Shown one piece after another: positions 34,916 to 44,164 of a stretch of DNA of 64,000 bases. The position numbers were made by a program, and so were the translations under genes. The notes under the pieces are model-generated. The model had not been told where the DNA came from and searched no databases. It was given only the letters and a program-made list of their open reading frames with translations. The first letter of the stretch is position 1. Each line of letters begins with the position of its first letter. The DNA comes from JAFCUW01 sp049898325. Lineage in GTDB: Bacteria > Pseudomonadota > Gammaproteobacteria > Burkholderiales > Burkholderiaceae_D. Location: positions 62,001-126,000 of the forward strand of contig NZ_JAFCXL010000006.1 of NCBI RefSeq assembly GCF_049898325.1, read 5' to 3'.

Positions 34916-34948
34916 AAAGGCCAGGTGATGCACCTGGCCTTTTTTTTT
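34916..34948. terminator. Bidirectional rho-independent terminator
   Basis: AAAGGCCAGGTG pairs with CACCTGGCCTTT around ATG, followed by a run of T to 34948. It lies between the convergent transporter and fasciclin genes. Confidence 0.92.
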
Positions 34949-34963
34949 GCCGCCGCTGGCGGA

Positions 34964-35518
34964 TTACTTCGGCATCAGGACGCTGTCGACGACGTTGATC
35001 ACGCCGTTCGACTGGTAGACGTCGTAGGTGCTGATGCTGGCGCGGCCGCCCATTTCATCGATGATGGCGATGTTGTGCATGCCATTCATCATGAAGCTGA
35101 GCTTGCCACCGGCGACGGTCGCCAGTTCGGCCTTGCCGCCCCCTTTCTTGATGGCGTTCGACAGGGCCATGAAGTCATAGCGGCCGGCCACCACGTGGTA
35201 GGTCAGGATCTTGCTCAGGGCCGCCTTGCTCTCGGGCTTGACCAGGGTGTCGACGGTGCCGGCCGGCAGCTTGCCGAAGGCGGCATTGGTGGGGGCGAAC
35301 ACGGTGAACGGGCCCTTGCCCTTGAGCGTGTCGACCAGGCCGGCGGCCTTGACGGCGGCCACCAGGGTGGTGTGATCGGCCGAGTTGACGGCATTGTCGA
35401 CGATGTCGCGCGAGGCCATCATGGCCTGGCCGCCCACCATCACGTCAGCGGCAAAAGTGAATGGGGATGCAGCCAGCAGGGCGCCGGCGACAAGTGCTGC
35501 GGAGACGATACGTTTCAT
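34964..35518 (-). CDS. Secreted fasciclin-domain protein
   Basis: 184 residues from ATG 35518 (AAGGA upstream). A signal peptide (about 1-23, ending TFA/A) is followed by one fasciclin (FAS1) domain: TLVAAVKAAGLVDTLKGKGPFTVFAPTNAAFGKLP, the YHVVAGRYD H2-box region and GVINVVDSVLMPK at the end. FAS1 domains mediate adhesion or surface contacts; some bacterial ones are MPB70-like. The protein is likely extracellular or periplasmic. Confidence 0.93.
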   Translation of the reverse strand: MKRIVSAALVAGALLAASPFTFAADVMVGGQAMMASRDIVDNAVNSADHTTLVAAVKAAGLVDTLKGKGPFTVFAPTNAAFGKLPAGTVDTLVKPESKAALSKILTYHVVAGRYDFMALSNAIKKGGGKAELATVAGGKLSFMMNGMHNIAIIDEMGGRASISTYDVYQSNGVINVVDSVLMPK

Positions 35519-35793
35519 GATAATCCTTGGTCGTGTTGTTCGGTGGAGGTCGGTGTCACAGGAAGATATACGGCGGGCCCGGCCACGCGGATTCAACTAT
35601 TTGTGAATGCAGCGGGGGCTCGGTGCAACACTGTGCATTCGCGCACAGCAAGGGTGCTTGCACGCACCTCGAATTGGCCGGGATCGTGAACTAGAATCAA
35701 CTTGTTACTTTTCGTGATTTTCCTTGTTCCCCACCGCGCCCCCAGAGCGAAAAGCCAGCGGCGCTGATTCCCCCCCATTTCGGAGACACCGTC

Positions 35794-37530
35794 ATGCCCT
35801 TTTCCAGCAAGCACTCTGGCCGGCACTGCGCCGGCGCATTCCTCCTCCTGTCCGCCCTCGCGCCCGCCCACGCCCAGGTACAAGCGGGCAGCGGCGCCTG
35901 GAGCGCCCAGCAGACCTGGGACGCCGACAGCGTCAACGGCGGCAGCCTGACGGGCTTTTTTTACTGGCCCAGCACGCAGCCGGTGCTGGGCGGCAAGCGC
36001 GCGCTGGTGCTGGCCTTGCATGGCTGCACGCAGACGGCCAGTGCCGACGTCATCGACACCGGCGGCGGCTTCAACTGGAAAGCCGCCGCCGACCAGTACG
36101 GCGCCGTGGTGCTGGCGCCCAATGCCACCGGCAATGTGTATTCGAACCACTGCTGGGACTACGCCAGCACCAGCCACAACCGCAGTAGCGGCCATGACGC
36201 CGTGTTGATCAAGCTCATCAACCGCTTCCTGGCCGACCCCAAATATGCGATCGACCCCAACCAGGTCTACGTGGCCGGCCTGTCCTCGGGCGGCGGCGAG
36301 ACGATGGCGCTGGGCTGCCTGGCACCCGATATTTTCGCCGGCGTGGGCATCAACGCGGGCCCGCCGCCGGGCACCACCACGGCGCAAATCGGCTTCGTGC
36401 CGTCCGGCTTCACGGCCACCAGCGCCGCCAACAAGTGCAAGAGCCTGGCCGGCAGCCACCTGGCCAGCTTCGCCACCCAGATCGCCGGCGTGGTGTGGGG
36501 CAGCACCGACTACACGGTGGCCCAAGCCTACGGTCCGATGGACGCGGCCGCCATGCGCCTGGCCTACGGCGGCAGCTTTACCCAGCAGGCGGCGGTGCCG
36601 GTGGCCACCGGCGGCAGCGACATCCGCTACAAGGACGCCAACGGCAAGGTGCGCACCTCGGAGATGAGCATCAGCGGCATGGCCCACGCCTGGCCGGCCG
36701 GCGCGGGCGGGCAGAACACCAATTATGTCGATGCCAGCCACGTCAACTATCCGGCGTTCATCATGGATTTCTGGTTCAAGAACAATCTGCGGGTGGCCAC
36801 GCTGGCGGCGCCCACCGTGACCGCCTGCAACGCCAGCGTGGCCGGCACCACGGCGACCATCAGCGCCAGTGGCACCGACAGCGCCGGCACCATCACCGGC
36901 TATGCCGTGGTGCTGAGCGGGCCCAGCGCCGTCAACGACCCCGCCGCCGGCGCCGGCGCCAGCTTCAGCAAGGGCTATGCGCTGGCCAACGGCTACTACA
37001 CGGGCACGGTGACGGCCACCGACAGCGGCACCGCGCAGACCTCGGCGCCCTGCGCCATCGCCCAGTTCCTGGTCGGCACGGCGCCGGCGCTGCAGCCACC
37101 GGCGGGCCTGGCGGTGGGCGTGGTGAGCGCCAGCAGCATCGCCTTGAACTGGTCGGCCGCCGCCAATGCCAGCGGCTACAACGTCTACCGCAACGGCAGC
37201 AAGGTGACGGCGACACCGGTGGCCGCCACCGCGTACACGGCGGGCGCCCTGGCGGCGGCCACCAGCTACAATTTCCAGGTGTCGTCGGTGGGCGCCACGG
37301 GCGAGAGCGCCCTGTCGGCGGTGGTGACGGGCACCACCTCGAGCGGCTTCGTGTGCAGCGCCACCAGCGCCAGCAACTACGCCCACGTGCAGGCGGGGCG
37401 CGCCCACGACAGCGGCGGCTACGCGCTGGCCAATGGCTCGAACCAGAACATGGGGCTCGACAACACGTTTTATACGGCGACCCTGGCGCAGACGGCGGCC
37501 GGCTACTACATCGTCGGCAATTGCCCTTGA
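35794..37530 (+). CDS. Extracellular PHA depolymerase-like esterase with FN3 domain
   Basis: 578 residues: a signal peptide (to about residue 28, AHA/Q), an alpha/beta-hydrolase of the PHB-depolymerase/feruloyl-esterase type (about 35-330) with oxyanion motif LHGCTQTA and lipase box GLSSG (Ser164), and SGMAHAWP supplying the likely catalytic His. Two beta-sandwich regions follow; the second is an FN3 domain (PPAGLAVGVVSASSIALNWS...). The last ~60 residues (YAHVQAGRAH...YYIVGNCP) form a tail common in these enzymes. It is a candidate for degrading polyhydroxyalkanoate or similar polyesters outside the cell. GGAG precedes the ATG. Confidence 0.88.
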   Translation: MPFSSKHSGRHCAGAFLLLSALAPAHAQVQAGSGAWSAQQTWDADSVNGGSLTGFFYWPSTQPVLGGKRALVLALHGCTQTASADVIDTGGGFNWKAAADQYGAVVLAPNATGNVYSNHCWDYASTSHNRSSGHDAVLIKLINRFLADPKYAIDPNQVYVAGLSSGGGETMALGCLAPDIFAGVGINAGPPPGTTTAQIGFVPSGFTATSAANKCKSLAGSHLASFATQIAGVVWGSTDYTVAQAYGPMDAAAMRLAYGGSFTQQAAVPVATGGSDIRYKDANGKVRTSEMSISGMAHAWPAGAGGQNTNYVDASHVNYPAFIMDFWFKNNLRVATLAAPTVTACNASVAGTTATISASGTDSAGTITGYAVVLSGPSAVNDPAAGAGASFSKGYALANGYYTGTVTATDSGTAQTSAPCAIAQFLVGTAPALQPPAGLAVGVVSASSIALNWSAAANASGYNVYRNGSKVTATPVAATAYTAGALAAATSYNFQVSSVGATGESALSAVVTGTTSSGFVCSATSASNYAHVQAGRAHDSGGYALANGSNQNMGLDNTFYTATLAQTAAGYYIVGNCP

Positions 37531-37552
37531 TGTGAATCGGTCGATCAGGACG

Positions 37553-37577
37553 AAGGGCGCTGCGGCGCCCTTTTTTT
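37553..37577 (+). terminator. Rho-independent terminator after the esterase gene
   Basis: AAGGGCGC pairs with GCGCCCTT around TGCG, followed by a T-run to 37577. Confidence 0.9.
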
Positions 37578-37687
37578 GTCCCTGCCGCAAACTTTACTTG
37601 AGGCGAGACAAGTCGGTGCCAGGGGGTGTCGCTACGATCGATGGTTGGCAAAATTATTCAGTCTCCCCACCCACCAGGACGGTTTCC

Positions 37688-38488
37688 ATGAAAATCCACG
37701 CCTTGCCCGTAGTGCTGCTCCCCCTGCTGTTAAGCGCCTGCGCCAATATGACGCCCACGCTGGGCGACCCCGGCGCCAAGACGGTCGCCACCGGTGCGGC
37801 CGGCGGCGCCAGCGCGCAGAATGTCAACACGCAACTGCAACGATGCGACAAGACGCTGGGCACCCTCTCCATCGTCGAGGAAGCCAATCAACCGTGGCTG
37901 TACCAGTTCACCCAGGAATACCGCCTGCAAAGCACGGTGCCCTTGCTGCGCATGATCGTGCAGCAATCGAACTGCTTTGTGGTGGTCGAGCGGGGCCGCG
38001 CCTTCAACAACATGCAGGGCGAGCGCGAACTGATGCAATCGGGCCAGTTGCGCAAGACCAGCAACATCGGCAAGGGCCAGATGGTGGCGGCCGACTACAC
38101 CGTCACGCCATCGGTCAGCTTCAGCGCGCGCGGCACGGGCGGCGTGGGCGCGCTGGTGGGCGGCATGCTGGGCTCGGTCGGCTCGATCGTGGGCGGCTCG
38201 CTCAAGTCGAACGAGGCCTCGACCATGCTACTGCTGACCGACAACCGTTCCGGCATCCAGCTGGCCGCCGCCGAGGGCAGCGCCAAGAACTGGGATTACG
38301 GGGCGATGGGTGCGCTGTTCGGCGGCGCCGGCGGCGGCGCCAGCGGGTTCAGCAACACCCCGCAAGGCAAGGTGCTGACCGCTTCGTTCATGGATTCGTA
38401 CAACCAGCTCGTCAAGGCGGTGCGCAACTACCAGGCGCAATCGGTCGAAGGGGGCCTGGGCAACGGCGGCACGCTCAAGACCAACTGA
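37688..38488 (+). CDS. CsgG/HfaB-like lipoprotein
   Basis: 266 residues from ATG 37688 (AGGA upstream). A lipoprotein signal with lipobox LLSAC puts the lipidated Cys near residue 18. The body has the CsgG-fold hallmarks LRMIVQQSNCFVVVERGRAF, a Gly-rich GTGGVGALVGGMLGSVGSIVGG stretch typical of the membrane-inserting part, and SFMDSYNQLVKAVRN near the end. Relatives secrete curli subunits or anchor the holdfast, but no curli genes are nearby. Probably in the outer membrane. Confidence 0.8.
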   Translation: MKIHALPVVLLPLLLSACANMTPTLGDPGAKTVATGAAGGASAQNVNTQLQRCDKTLGTLSIVEEANQPWLYQFTQEYRLQSTVPLLRMIVQQSNCFVVVERGRAFNNMQGERELMQSGQLRKTSNIGKGQMVAADYTVTPSVSFSARGTGGVGALVGGMLGSVGSIVGGSLKSNEASTMLLLTDNRSGIQLAAAEGSAKNWDYGAMGALFGGAGGGASGFSNTPQGKVLTASFMDSYNQLVKAVRNYQAQSVEGGLGNGGTLKTN

Positions 38489-38511
38489 GCGAGCCCGGTG
38501 CGGGCAAGGGC

Positions 38512-39267
38512 CTAAGCGACCTCTTCTGGTGCCTTGGTGGCGCGCGCGAAAATCGGCGCCGCCAGCAAACCCAGTTCGTACAGGAGGCACATGGGAATGG
38601 CCAGCGACAGCTGGCTGACCACGTCCGGCGGCGTCACCACGGCGGCGATGACGAAAGCGCCCACCACGGCGTAGGGGCGGATCTCCTTGAGCTTTTCCAC
38701 GCTGACGATGCCCATGCGCACCAGGATCACCACCACCACGGGCACCTCGAAGGTGGCGCCGAAGGCCAGGCACATCGACATGACGAAATCGAGGTAATTT
38801 TCGATGTCGGGCATGACGGCGATCGAACTGGGCGCGAAATCGCTGATGAAACTGAACACCCGGCCGAACACAAAGAAATAGCAGAACGCCACGCCGGCAA
38901 TGAACAGCAACGACGAGGACACCACCAGCGGCAGCACCAGCCGTTTTTCGTGGGCATACAAGCCGGGCGCGACGAACGCCCACAACTGGTAAAACACCCA
39001 CGGCAGCGCAATGATGAACGCCACCATCAAGGTCACCTTCATCGGCACCAGGAAGGGCGCGATGACACCGGTGGCGATCATTTTCGAGCCCACCGGCAGC
39101 GAGGCGATCATCGGGTGGGCGATGAAATCGTAGATGGCGGCGGGCCCCGGCCAGAAAAACAGGCCGGCACAGACGATCGCGATGCCGATGGTGGCCTTGA
39201 TGAGCCGGTCGCGCAGTTCGAACAGGTGGGAGATGAAGGTTTCTTCGCCCTGGGCGTGGTCGGTCAT
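38512..39267 (-). CDS. tatC: Sec-independent protein translocase subunit TatC
   Basis: 251 residues with six membrane helices and the conserved N-terminal FISHLFELRDRLIKA (signal-peptide contact) and APFLVPMKVTL segments. It is the substrate-recognition core of the twin-arginine translocase for folded proteins. It is last in the tatABC group and its start abuts the tatB stop. The C-terminus ends ATKAPEEVA, slightly acidic. Confidence 0.97.
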   Translation of the reverse strand: MTDHAQGEETFISHLFELRDRLIKATIGIAIVCAGLFFWPGPAAIYDFIAHPMIASLPVGSKMIATGVIAPFLVPMKVTLMVAFIIALPWVFYQLWAFVAPGLYAHEKRLVLPLVVSSSLLFIAGVAFCYFFVFGRVFSFISDFAPSSIAVMPDIENYLDFVMSMCLAFGATFEVPVVVVILVRMGIVSVEKLKEIRPYAVVGAFVIAAVVTPPDVVSQLSLAIPMCLLYELGLLAAPIFARATKAPEEVA

Positions 39268-39756
39268 TTAGAAGAAGCTGGAAGAGGTGGAGGCGCGGGG
39301 ACGGTATTTTTTGACGCGCGCGGCGCCCGACATCAGGTGCAGCTTGCCGCCGTTGCGTTGCTTGTACCAGCCGGGAATGGCTGAATTGCGGGTCAGTTTC
39401 TTGCGGCGGAAGTCGCGCGCCTTGCGCTCGAGGTCGGCCACGCTGGCGGTCGGATTGCCGAACGTGGCCGGATGGCCGCGCCAGGCCGCTTCGACGTCGT
39501 CGACCGAACTGTGGATGGTGTTGTTGACCTCGGAGCGAATCGACTCGGCCGTGTCGACGACTTCCTTGCGCAGGTTGCGCAATTCGTCCAGTTCGATTTC
39601 ACGGCTCACTTCCGACTTGATGTCGTGCAAATACCGTTGCGCGCGCCCATATAGCGTCCCGGCCATGCGCGCCACCTTGGGCAGCTTTTCGGGACCGATG
39701 ACGATCAGCGCAACAACGCCGATGATGGCAATTTTGGAAAGACCGAGATCGATCAT
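39268..39756 (-). CDS. tatB: Sec-independent protein translocase subunit TatB
   Basis: 162 residues: one N-terminal membrane helix (IDLGLSKIAIIGVVALIVIGPEKLP) with the TatB-type GPEKLP hinge, an amphipathic helix, and a charged cytoplasmic tail containing RRKKLTRNSAIPGWYKQRNGG and a basic C-terminus. It works with TatC in signal-peptide binding. Directly adjacent to tatC. Confidence 0.96.
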   Translation of the reverse strand: MIDLGLSKIAIIGVVALIVIGPEKLPKVARMAGTLYGRAQRYLHDIKSEVSREIELDELRNLRKEVVDTAESIRSEVNNTIHSSVDDVEAAWRGHPATFGNPTASVADLERKARDFRRKKLTRNSAIPGWYKQRNGGKLHLMSGAARVKKYRPRASTSSSFF

Positions 39757-39804
39757 GGCGGGGCCGGTTCAGCCGAGCAGCCTGCGCGGGGCAGGCGGCG
39801 TCGC

Positions 39805-40035
39805 TCAGAACTTCGACTTTTCCTTCGCTTCGACGTCGATGGTGGACTTGTCAGCGACCACCTGGGTGGGCGGCACGGCGCTGGCCGACTTGTCTTCCTC
39901 GCCCTTGACGCCATCCTTGAAGCCCTTGACGGCCTTGCCCACGTCGGCGCCCATATTGCCCAGCTTTTTGGTACCGAACAGCAACACCACCACCAGCAGC
40001 ACGATCACCCAGTGCCAGATACTCATTGAACCCAT
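39805..40035 (-). CDS. tatA: Sec-independent protein translocase subunit TatA
   Basis: 76 residues: a membrane helix (IWHWVIVLLVVVLLFGTKKL), the FGTKKL hinge and GADVGKAVKGFKDG amphipathic helix. It forms the TatA pore assembly. An internal Met at position 4 (40026) is an equally plausible start. It is 48 bp upstream of tatB. Confidence 0.95.
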   Translation of the reverse strand: MGSMSIWHWVIVLLVVVLLFGTKKLGNMGADVGKAVKGFKDGVKGEEDKSASAVPPTQVVADKSTIDVEAKEKSKF

Positions 40036-40119
40036 GTTGTTCTCCTTGCCGGCGCGAACGCCTTGAATTCGTGGAAATGTACACGCGCAGTATATGCGAT
40101 ACGCGCCGTTTGTGCCCTG

Positions 40120-40488
40120 TCAGCGTTGCCCGGCCCACGGTTTCGGACCGCCGATCACGTGCAGGTGCAGATGGTACACCTCCTGCCCGCCGTCCGGCCC
40201 ACTGTTGATCAGCGTCTTGTAGCCCCCTTGCGGGCCGTCCTCGCCCTGCACCACCGCGCAGCCATGCGCGCGCGCCAGCTTCGGCGCCAGCGCCAGCAGG
40301 CGACCCAGCATGGCCGCGTGGGCGTCCGTGCAATCGGACAAACTCGCCACGTGCAACTTCGGAATGAGCAGCAGGTGCACGGGCGCGGCCGGGTTGATAT
40401 CCTTGAACGCGAGCAACTCGTCGTCTTCGTAGACGATGGCGGCGGGGATTTTTTTGGCGGCGATCTTACAAAACAGGCAATTGTCCAC
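40120..40488 (-). CDS. hinT: HIT-family nucleotide phosphoramidase HinT
   Basis: 122 residues of the HinT branch: MDNCLFCKIAAKKIPA at the start, FKDINPAAPVHLLLIPKLH, and the catalytic His triad YHLHLHVIGG near the end. It hydrolyses aminoacyl- or AMP-phosphoramidates. It lies between hisE and tatA, a standard Burkholderiales position, and is probably co-transcribed with them. Confidence 0.95.
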   Translation of the reverse strand: MDNCLFCKIAAKKIPAAIVYEDDELLAFKDINPAAPVHLLLIPKLHVASLSDCTDAHAAMLGRLLALAPKLARAHGCAVVQGEDGPQGGYKTLINSGPDGGQEVYHLHLHVIGGPKPWAGQR

Positions 40489-40508
40489 GGGAAGTCCTGG
40501 GAAAGTGA

Positions 40509-40847
40509 TCAGTCGAGACGCGATTGTTTTTCGGCGATGCCGGACACACCCTCGCGGCGCGCCAGTTCATCGAGTACCTGCTGCGGCGTCAAATCAAATT
40601 GCGCCAGCAGCACCATCGAGTGAAACCACAGGTCGGCCACTTCGTAGAGCAGCTTGGACGGGTCGGCGCCGGCGCGCACGTCCTTGGCCGCCATCACCGT
40701 CTCGGTGGCCTCTTCGCCGATTTTTTTCAGGATGGCGTCGTCGCCACGGGAAAACAGCTTGGCCACGTAGGAGGTGGCCGGATCGCCGCCATTGGCGCTC
40801 TTGCGCGACTCGATCACGGCCGCCACGCGTTGCAGGATGACGCTCAT
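40509..40847 (-). CDS. hisE: Phosphoribosyl-ATP pyrophosphatase
   Basis: 112 residues from ATG 40847, which overlaps the hisI stop by 4 nt. It has the all-alpha MazG-like HisE fold with the metal-binding EEATETVMAAK and EVADLWFH motifs. It converts PR-ATP to PR-AMP, the second step of histidine synthesis. The longer reading upstream overlaps hisI and is not used. Confidence 0.96.
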   Translation of the reverse strand: MSVILQRVAAVIESRKSANGGDPATSYVAKLFSRGDDAILKKIGEEATETVMAAKDVRAGADPSKLLYEVADLWFHSMVLLAQFDLTPQQVLDELARREGVSGIAEKQSRLD

Positions 40848-41299
40848 GGTTTCTTCTTTTTCGGATTGGTATAAATGGTATCGGGGTCGACCAGCACGGG
40901 CTCGGCGTTGTGCCAGTCGCCGACGGCGGCGTCGCCCTCGAATTTCTGGTAGAAGCACGAGTGGCGCCCCGTGTGGCAGGCGATGCCGCCGGTCTGCTCG
41001 ATTTTCAGCAGGATCACGTCTTCATCGCAGTCGAGGCGGATCTCCAGCACTTTCTGGGTGTGGCCGGACTCTTCGCCCTTGTGCCACAGCTTCTTGCGCG
41101 AGCGCGACCAGTAGACCGCCTCGCCCAGCTCGACCGTACGGGACAGCGCCTCGCGGTTCATCCAGGCGAACATCAACACGTCGCCAGTGGCCGCTTCCTG
41201 GGCGATGACGGGCACCAGCCCGTGCTCGTCCCAGGCGACTTTCTTGAGCCACTTGGCGTTGGTGGTGGCGGCGAGGGGGGGAATAAGCGGTGTCGTCAT
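40844..41299 (-). CDS. hisI: Phosphoribosyl-AMP cyclohydrolase
   Basis: 151 residues from ATG 41299. It contains LMFAWMNREAL, YWSRSRKKLWHKGEESGH, the metal-binding LDCDED and the zinc-ligand CHTGRHSCFY. It opens the purine ring of PR-AMP (third step). It is separate from HisE here, whereas enterobacteria have a fused HisIE. It is 2 bp downstream of hisF and overlaps hisE by 4 nt. Confidence 0.96.
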   Translation of the reverse strand: MTTPLIPPLAATTNAKWLKKVAWDEHGLVPVIAQEAATGDVLMFAWMNREALSRTVELGEAVYWSRSRKKLWHKGEESGHTQKVLEIRLDCDEDVILLKIEQTGGIACHTGRHSCFYQKFEGDAAVGDWHNAEPVLVDPDTIYTNPKKKKP

Positions 41300-41301
41300 G
41301 G

Positions 41302-42063
<762 letters not shown>

Positions 42064-42076
42064 GATGGGGCCCGGC

Positions 42077-42865
42077 TTACGCCGCGCTGCCTTTGAAAGA
42101 GGCGACCGACAGTTCATCGGCGCGCAGCTGGGCCGAGCTCAGGTCGATGGTGCCTTCGTAAATCGAACGGCCGCAGATGACCCCTTCGATGCCCTCGTCC
42201 TGCACCGCGCACAGCGCTTCGACGTCGGCCAGGTTGTGCAGGCCGCCCGAGGCGATCACGGGGATTTTCACGGCTTGCGCCAGCTTGACGGTGGCATCGA
42301 TGTTCACGCCGCCCATCATGCCGTCGCGGCCGATGTCGGTGTAGATGATCGATTCGACGCCGTAGGCTTCGAATTTCTTGGCCAGGTCGATCACTTCGTG
42401 GCCGCTCATCTTGCTCCAGCCATCGGTGGCCACCTTGCCGTCCTTGGCGTCGAGGCCGACGATGATGTGGCCGGGGAAGGCGCCGCAGGCGTCATGCAGG
42501 AAACCGGGGTTTTTCACCGCCGCGGTGCCGACGATGATGTAGCTGATGCCATCGTCGAGATAGCGCTCGATGGTGTCGAGGTCGCGGATGCCGCCGCCCA
42601 GTTGCACGGGGATGGCGTCAATGCCGTTGTCGTCGGCGTAGTTCTGCACCGCCTGCAGGATCGACTTGATGGCCGCGGCGTTTTTCGGCTTGCCGGCGAA
42701 GGCGCCGTTCAGGTCGACCAGGTGCAGGCGGCGCGCGCCGTTCTTGAGCCAGTGCAGCGCCATGGCGCCGGGGTCGTCGGAAAAGACGGTGGCAAGGTTC
42801 ATGTCGCCTTGTTGGAGACGCACGCAGTGACCGTCTTTGAGGTCGATGGCAGGAATGAGCAGCAT
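42077..42865 (-). CDS. hisA: ProFAR isomerase (HisA)
   Basis: 262 residues. TIM barrel with LIPAIDLKDGHCVRLQQGD at the N-terminus, LGGGIRD, YTDIGRDGMMGG and ASGGLHNLAD; the two catalytic Asp residues are in AIDLKDG and TDIGRDG. It converts ProFAR to PRFAR. It is slightly longer than most HisA (about 245) at the C-terminus. It lies 54 bp from hisH and 13 bp from hisF. Confidence 0.96.
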   Translation of the reverse strand: MLLIPAIDLKDGHCVRLQQGDMNLATVFSDDPGAMALHWLKNGARRLHLVDLNGAFAGKPKNAAAIKSILQAVQNYADDNGIDAIPVQLGGGIRDLDTIERYLDDGISYIIVGTAAVKNPGFLHDACGAFPGHIIVGLDAKDGKVATDGWSKMSGHEVIDLAKKFEAYGVESIIYTDIGRDGMMGGVNIDATVKLAQAVKIPVIASGGLHNLADVEALCAVQDEGIEGVICGRSIYEGTIDLSSAQLRADELSVASFKGSAA

Positions 42866-42919
42866 GATAGTGGGCTTTATTGAGAACGAAGTAAGAGGGT
42901 TGATCGATTAACCAGGAGC

Positions 42920-43558
42920 TTACGGATTCCAGTGAACGAAATTCTGATACAGGCGCAGGCCGGCGGTGGCGCTTTTCTCGGGGTGAAACTGGGTGGCGAC
43001 GATGTTTTCACGCGCCACGGCGCAGCAGAAGGCCGAGCCGTAATCGGTCTCGCCGATGATTTCCTGCGGATCGATGGGCTGGGCGAAATAGCTGTGCACG
43101 AAATAAAAGTAGGCGTCTTCGCCGATGCCGTCCCAGATCGGGTGCGAGCGCACCTGGTGGACCCGGTTCCAGCCCATCTGCGGCACCTTGAAGCGCGAGC
43201 CGTCCTGCTGCAGCATGCCGTCGAGGCGGAACTTGACGACCCGGCCCGGCAGCAGGCCCAGGCCGGCCGTGTCGGCTTCCTCGCTGCGGTCGAACAGCAT
43301 CTGCTCGCCCACGCACACGCCCAGCAAGGGCTTGTTCCTCGACGCCCGCAGCAGGGCCTCCTCGACGCCCGACTCGCGCAGGCTGCGCATGCAGTCGCGC
43401 ATGGCGCCCTGCCCTGGCAGCACGATGCGGTCGGCGCTGTCGATATCGGCCGGATCACCGGAAATGAGGACATTGGCCTGCGGCGCGACGGCGCGCAGCG
43501 CTTGCGCCACCGAGCGCAGATTGCCCATCCCGTAGTCGACTACAACAATTTTATTCAT
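42920..43558 (-). CDS. hisH: Imidazole glycerol phosphate synthase glutaminase subunit
   Basis: 212 residues of a class I glutamine amidotransferase: DYGMGNLRSV at the start, GVCVGEQMLF with nucleophile Cys82, and the FHPEKS His-Glu pair near the C-terminus. It releases ammonia for HisF. The gene follows hisB by 15 bp. Confidence 0.96.
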   Translation of the reverse strand: MNKIVVVDYGMGNLRSVAQALRAVAPQANVLISGDPADIDSADRIVLPGQGAMRDCMRSLRESGVEEALLRASRNKPLLGVCVGEQMLFDRSEEADTAGLGLLPGRVVKFRLDGMLQQDGSRFKVPQMGWNRVHQVRSHPIWDGIGEDAYFYFVHSYFAQPIDPQEIIGETDYGSAFCCAVARENIVATQFHPEKSATAGLRLYQNFVHWNP

Positions 43559-43573
43559 GGTCGCCGTGGTCGC

Positions 43574-44164
43574 TTACAGACTGCCCTTGGTCGAGGGGAT
43601 CACCCCGGCCGAGCGGGGATCGAGTTCGGTGGCCATGCGCAGTGCGCGGCCGAAGGCCTTGAACACGGTTTCGCACTGGTGGTGGGCGTTTTCGCCGCGC
43701 AGATTATCGATGTGCATCGACACCAGCGCGTGGTTGACGAAACCCTGGAAAAATTCGTGGGCCAGGTCGACGTCGAAGCTGCCGATCATCGCGCGCTTCC
43801 ACGGCACGTGCATTTCCAGGCCGGGGCGGCCGGAGAAATCGATCACCACGCGCGAGAGCGCCTCGTCGAGCGGCACGTAGGCATGGCCGTAGCGGCGGAT
43901 GCCCTTCTTGTCGCCGATCGCCTTGGCAAACGCCATGCCCAGCGTGATGCCGGTGTCTTCCACCGAGTGGTGGGCGTCGATATGCAGGTCGCCGATGCAC
44001 TCGACGTCGAGGTCGATCAAGCCGTGGCGGGCGATCTGGTCGAGCATGTGGTCGAGAAACGGCACGCCGGTGTTGAGCTTTTGCTGGCCCGTGCCATCGA
44101 GATTGATGGCAACGCGGATCTTGGTCTCGTTGGTGTTGCGGATGATTTCGGCGGTGCGGTTCAT
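43574..44164 (-). CDS. hisB: Imidazoleglycerol-phosphate dehydratase
   Basis: 196 residues, monofunctional (no fused histidinol phosphatase). Metal-binding repeats FLDHMLDQIARHGLID, HHSVEDTGI and the second-half HQCETVFKAFGRAL are all present. It dehydrates IGP to imidazole acetol phosphate. Start overlaps the hisC stop by 4 nt. A separate histidinol-phosphatase is needed and is not in the window. Confidence 0.96.
   Translation of the reverse strand: MNRTAEIIRNTNETKIRVAINLDGTGQQKLNTGVPFLDHMLDQIARHGLIDLDVECIGDLHIDAHHSVEDTGITLGMAFAKAIGDKKGIRRYGHAYVPLDEALSRVVIDFSGRPGLEMHVPWKRAMIGSFDVDLAHEFFQGFVNHALVSMHIDNLRGENAHHQCETVFKAFGRALRMATELDPRSAGVIPSTKGSL

Noticed and set aside
38093..38200. Gly-rich stretch in the CsgG-like protein as a repeat region
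   Set aside because: It is the normal glycine-rich membrane-inserting segment of this fold, not a DNA-level tandem repeat.
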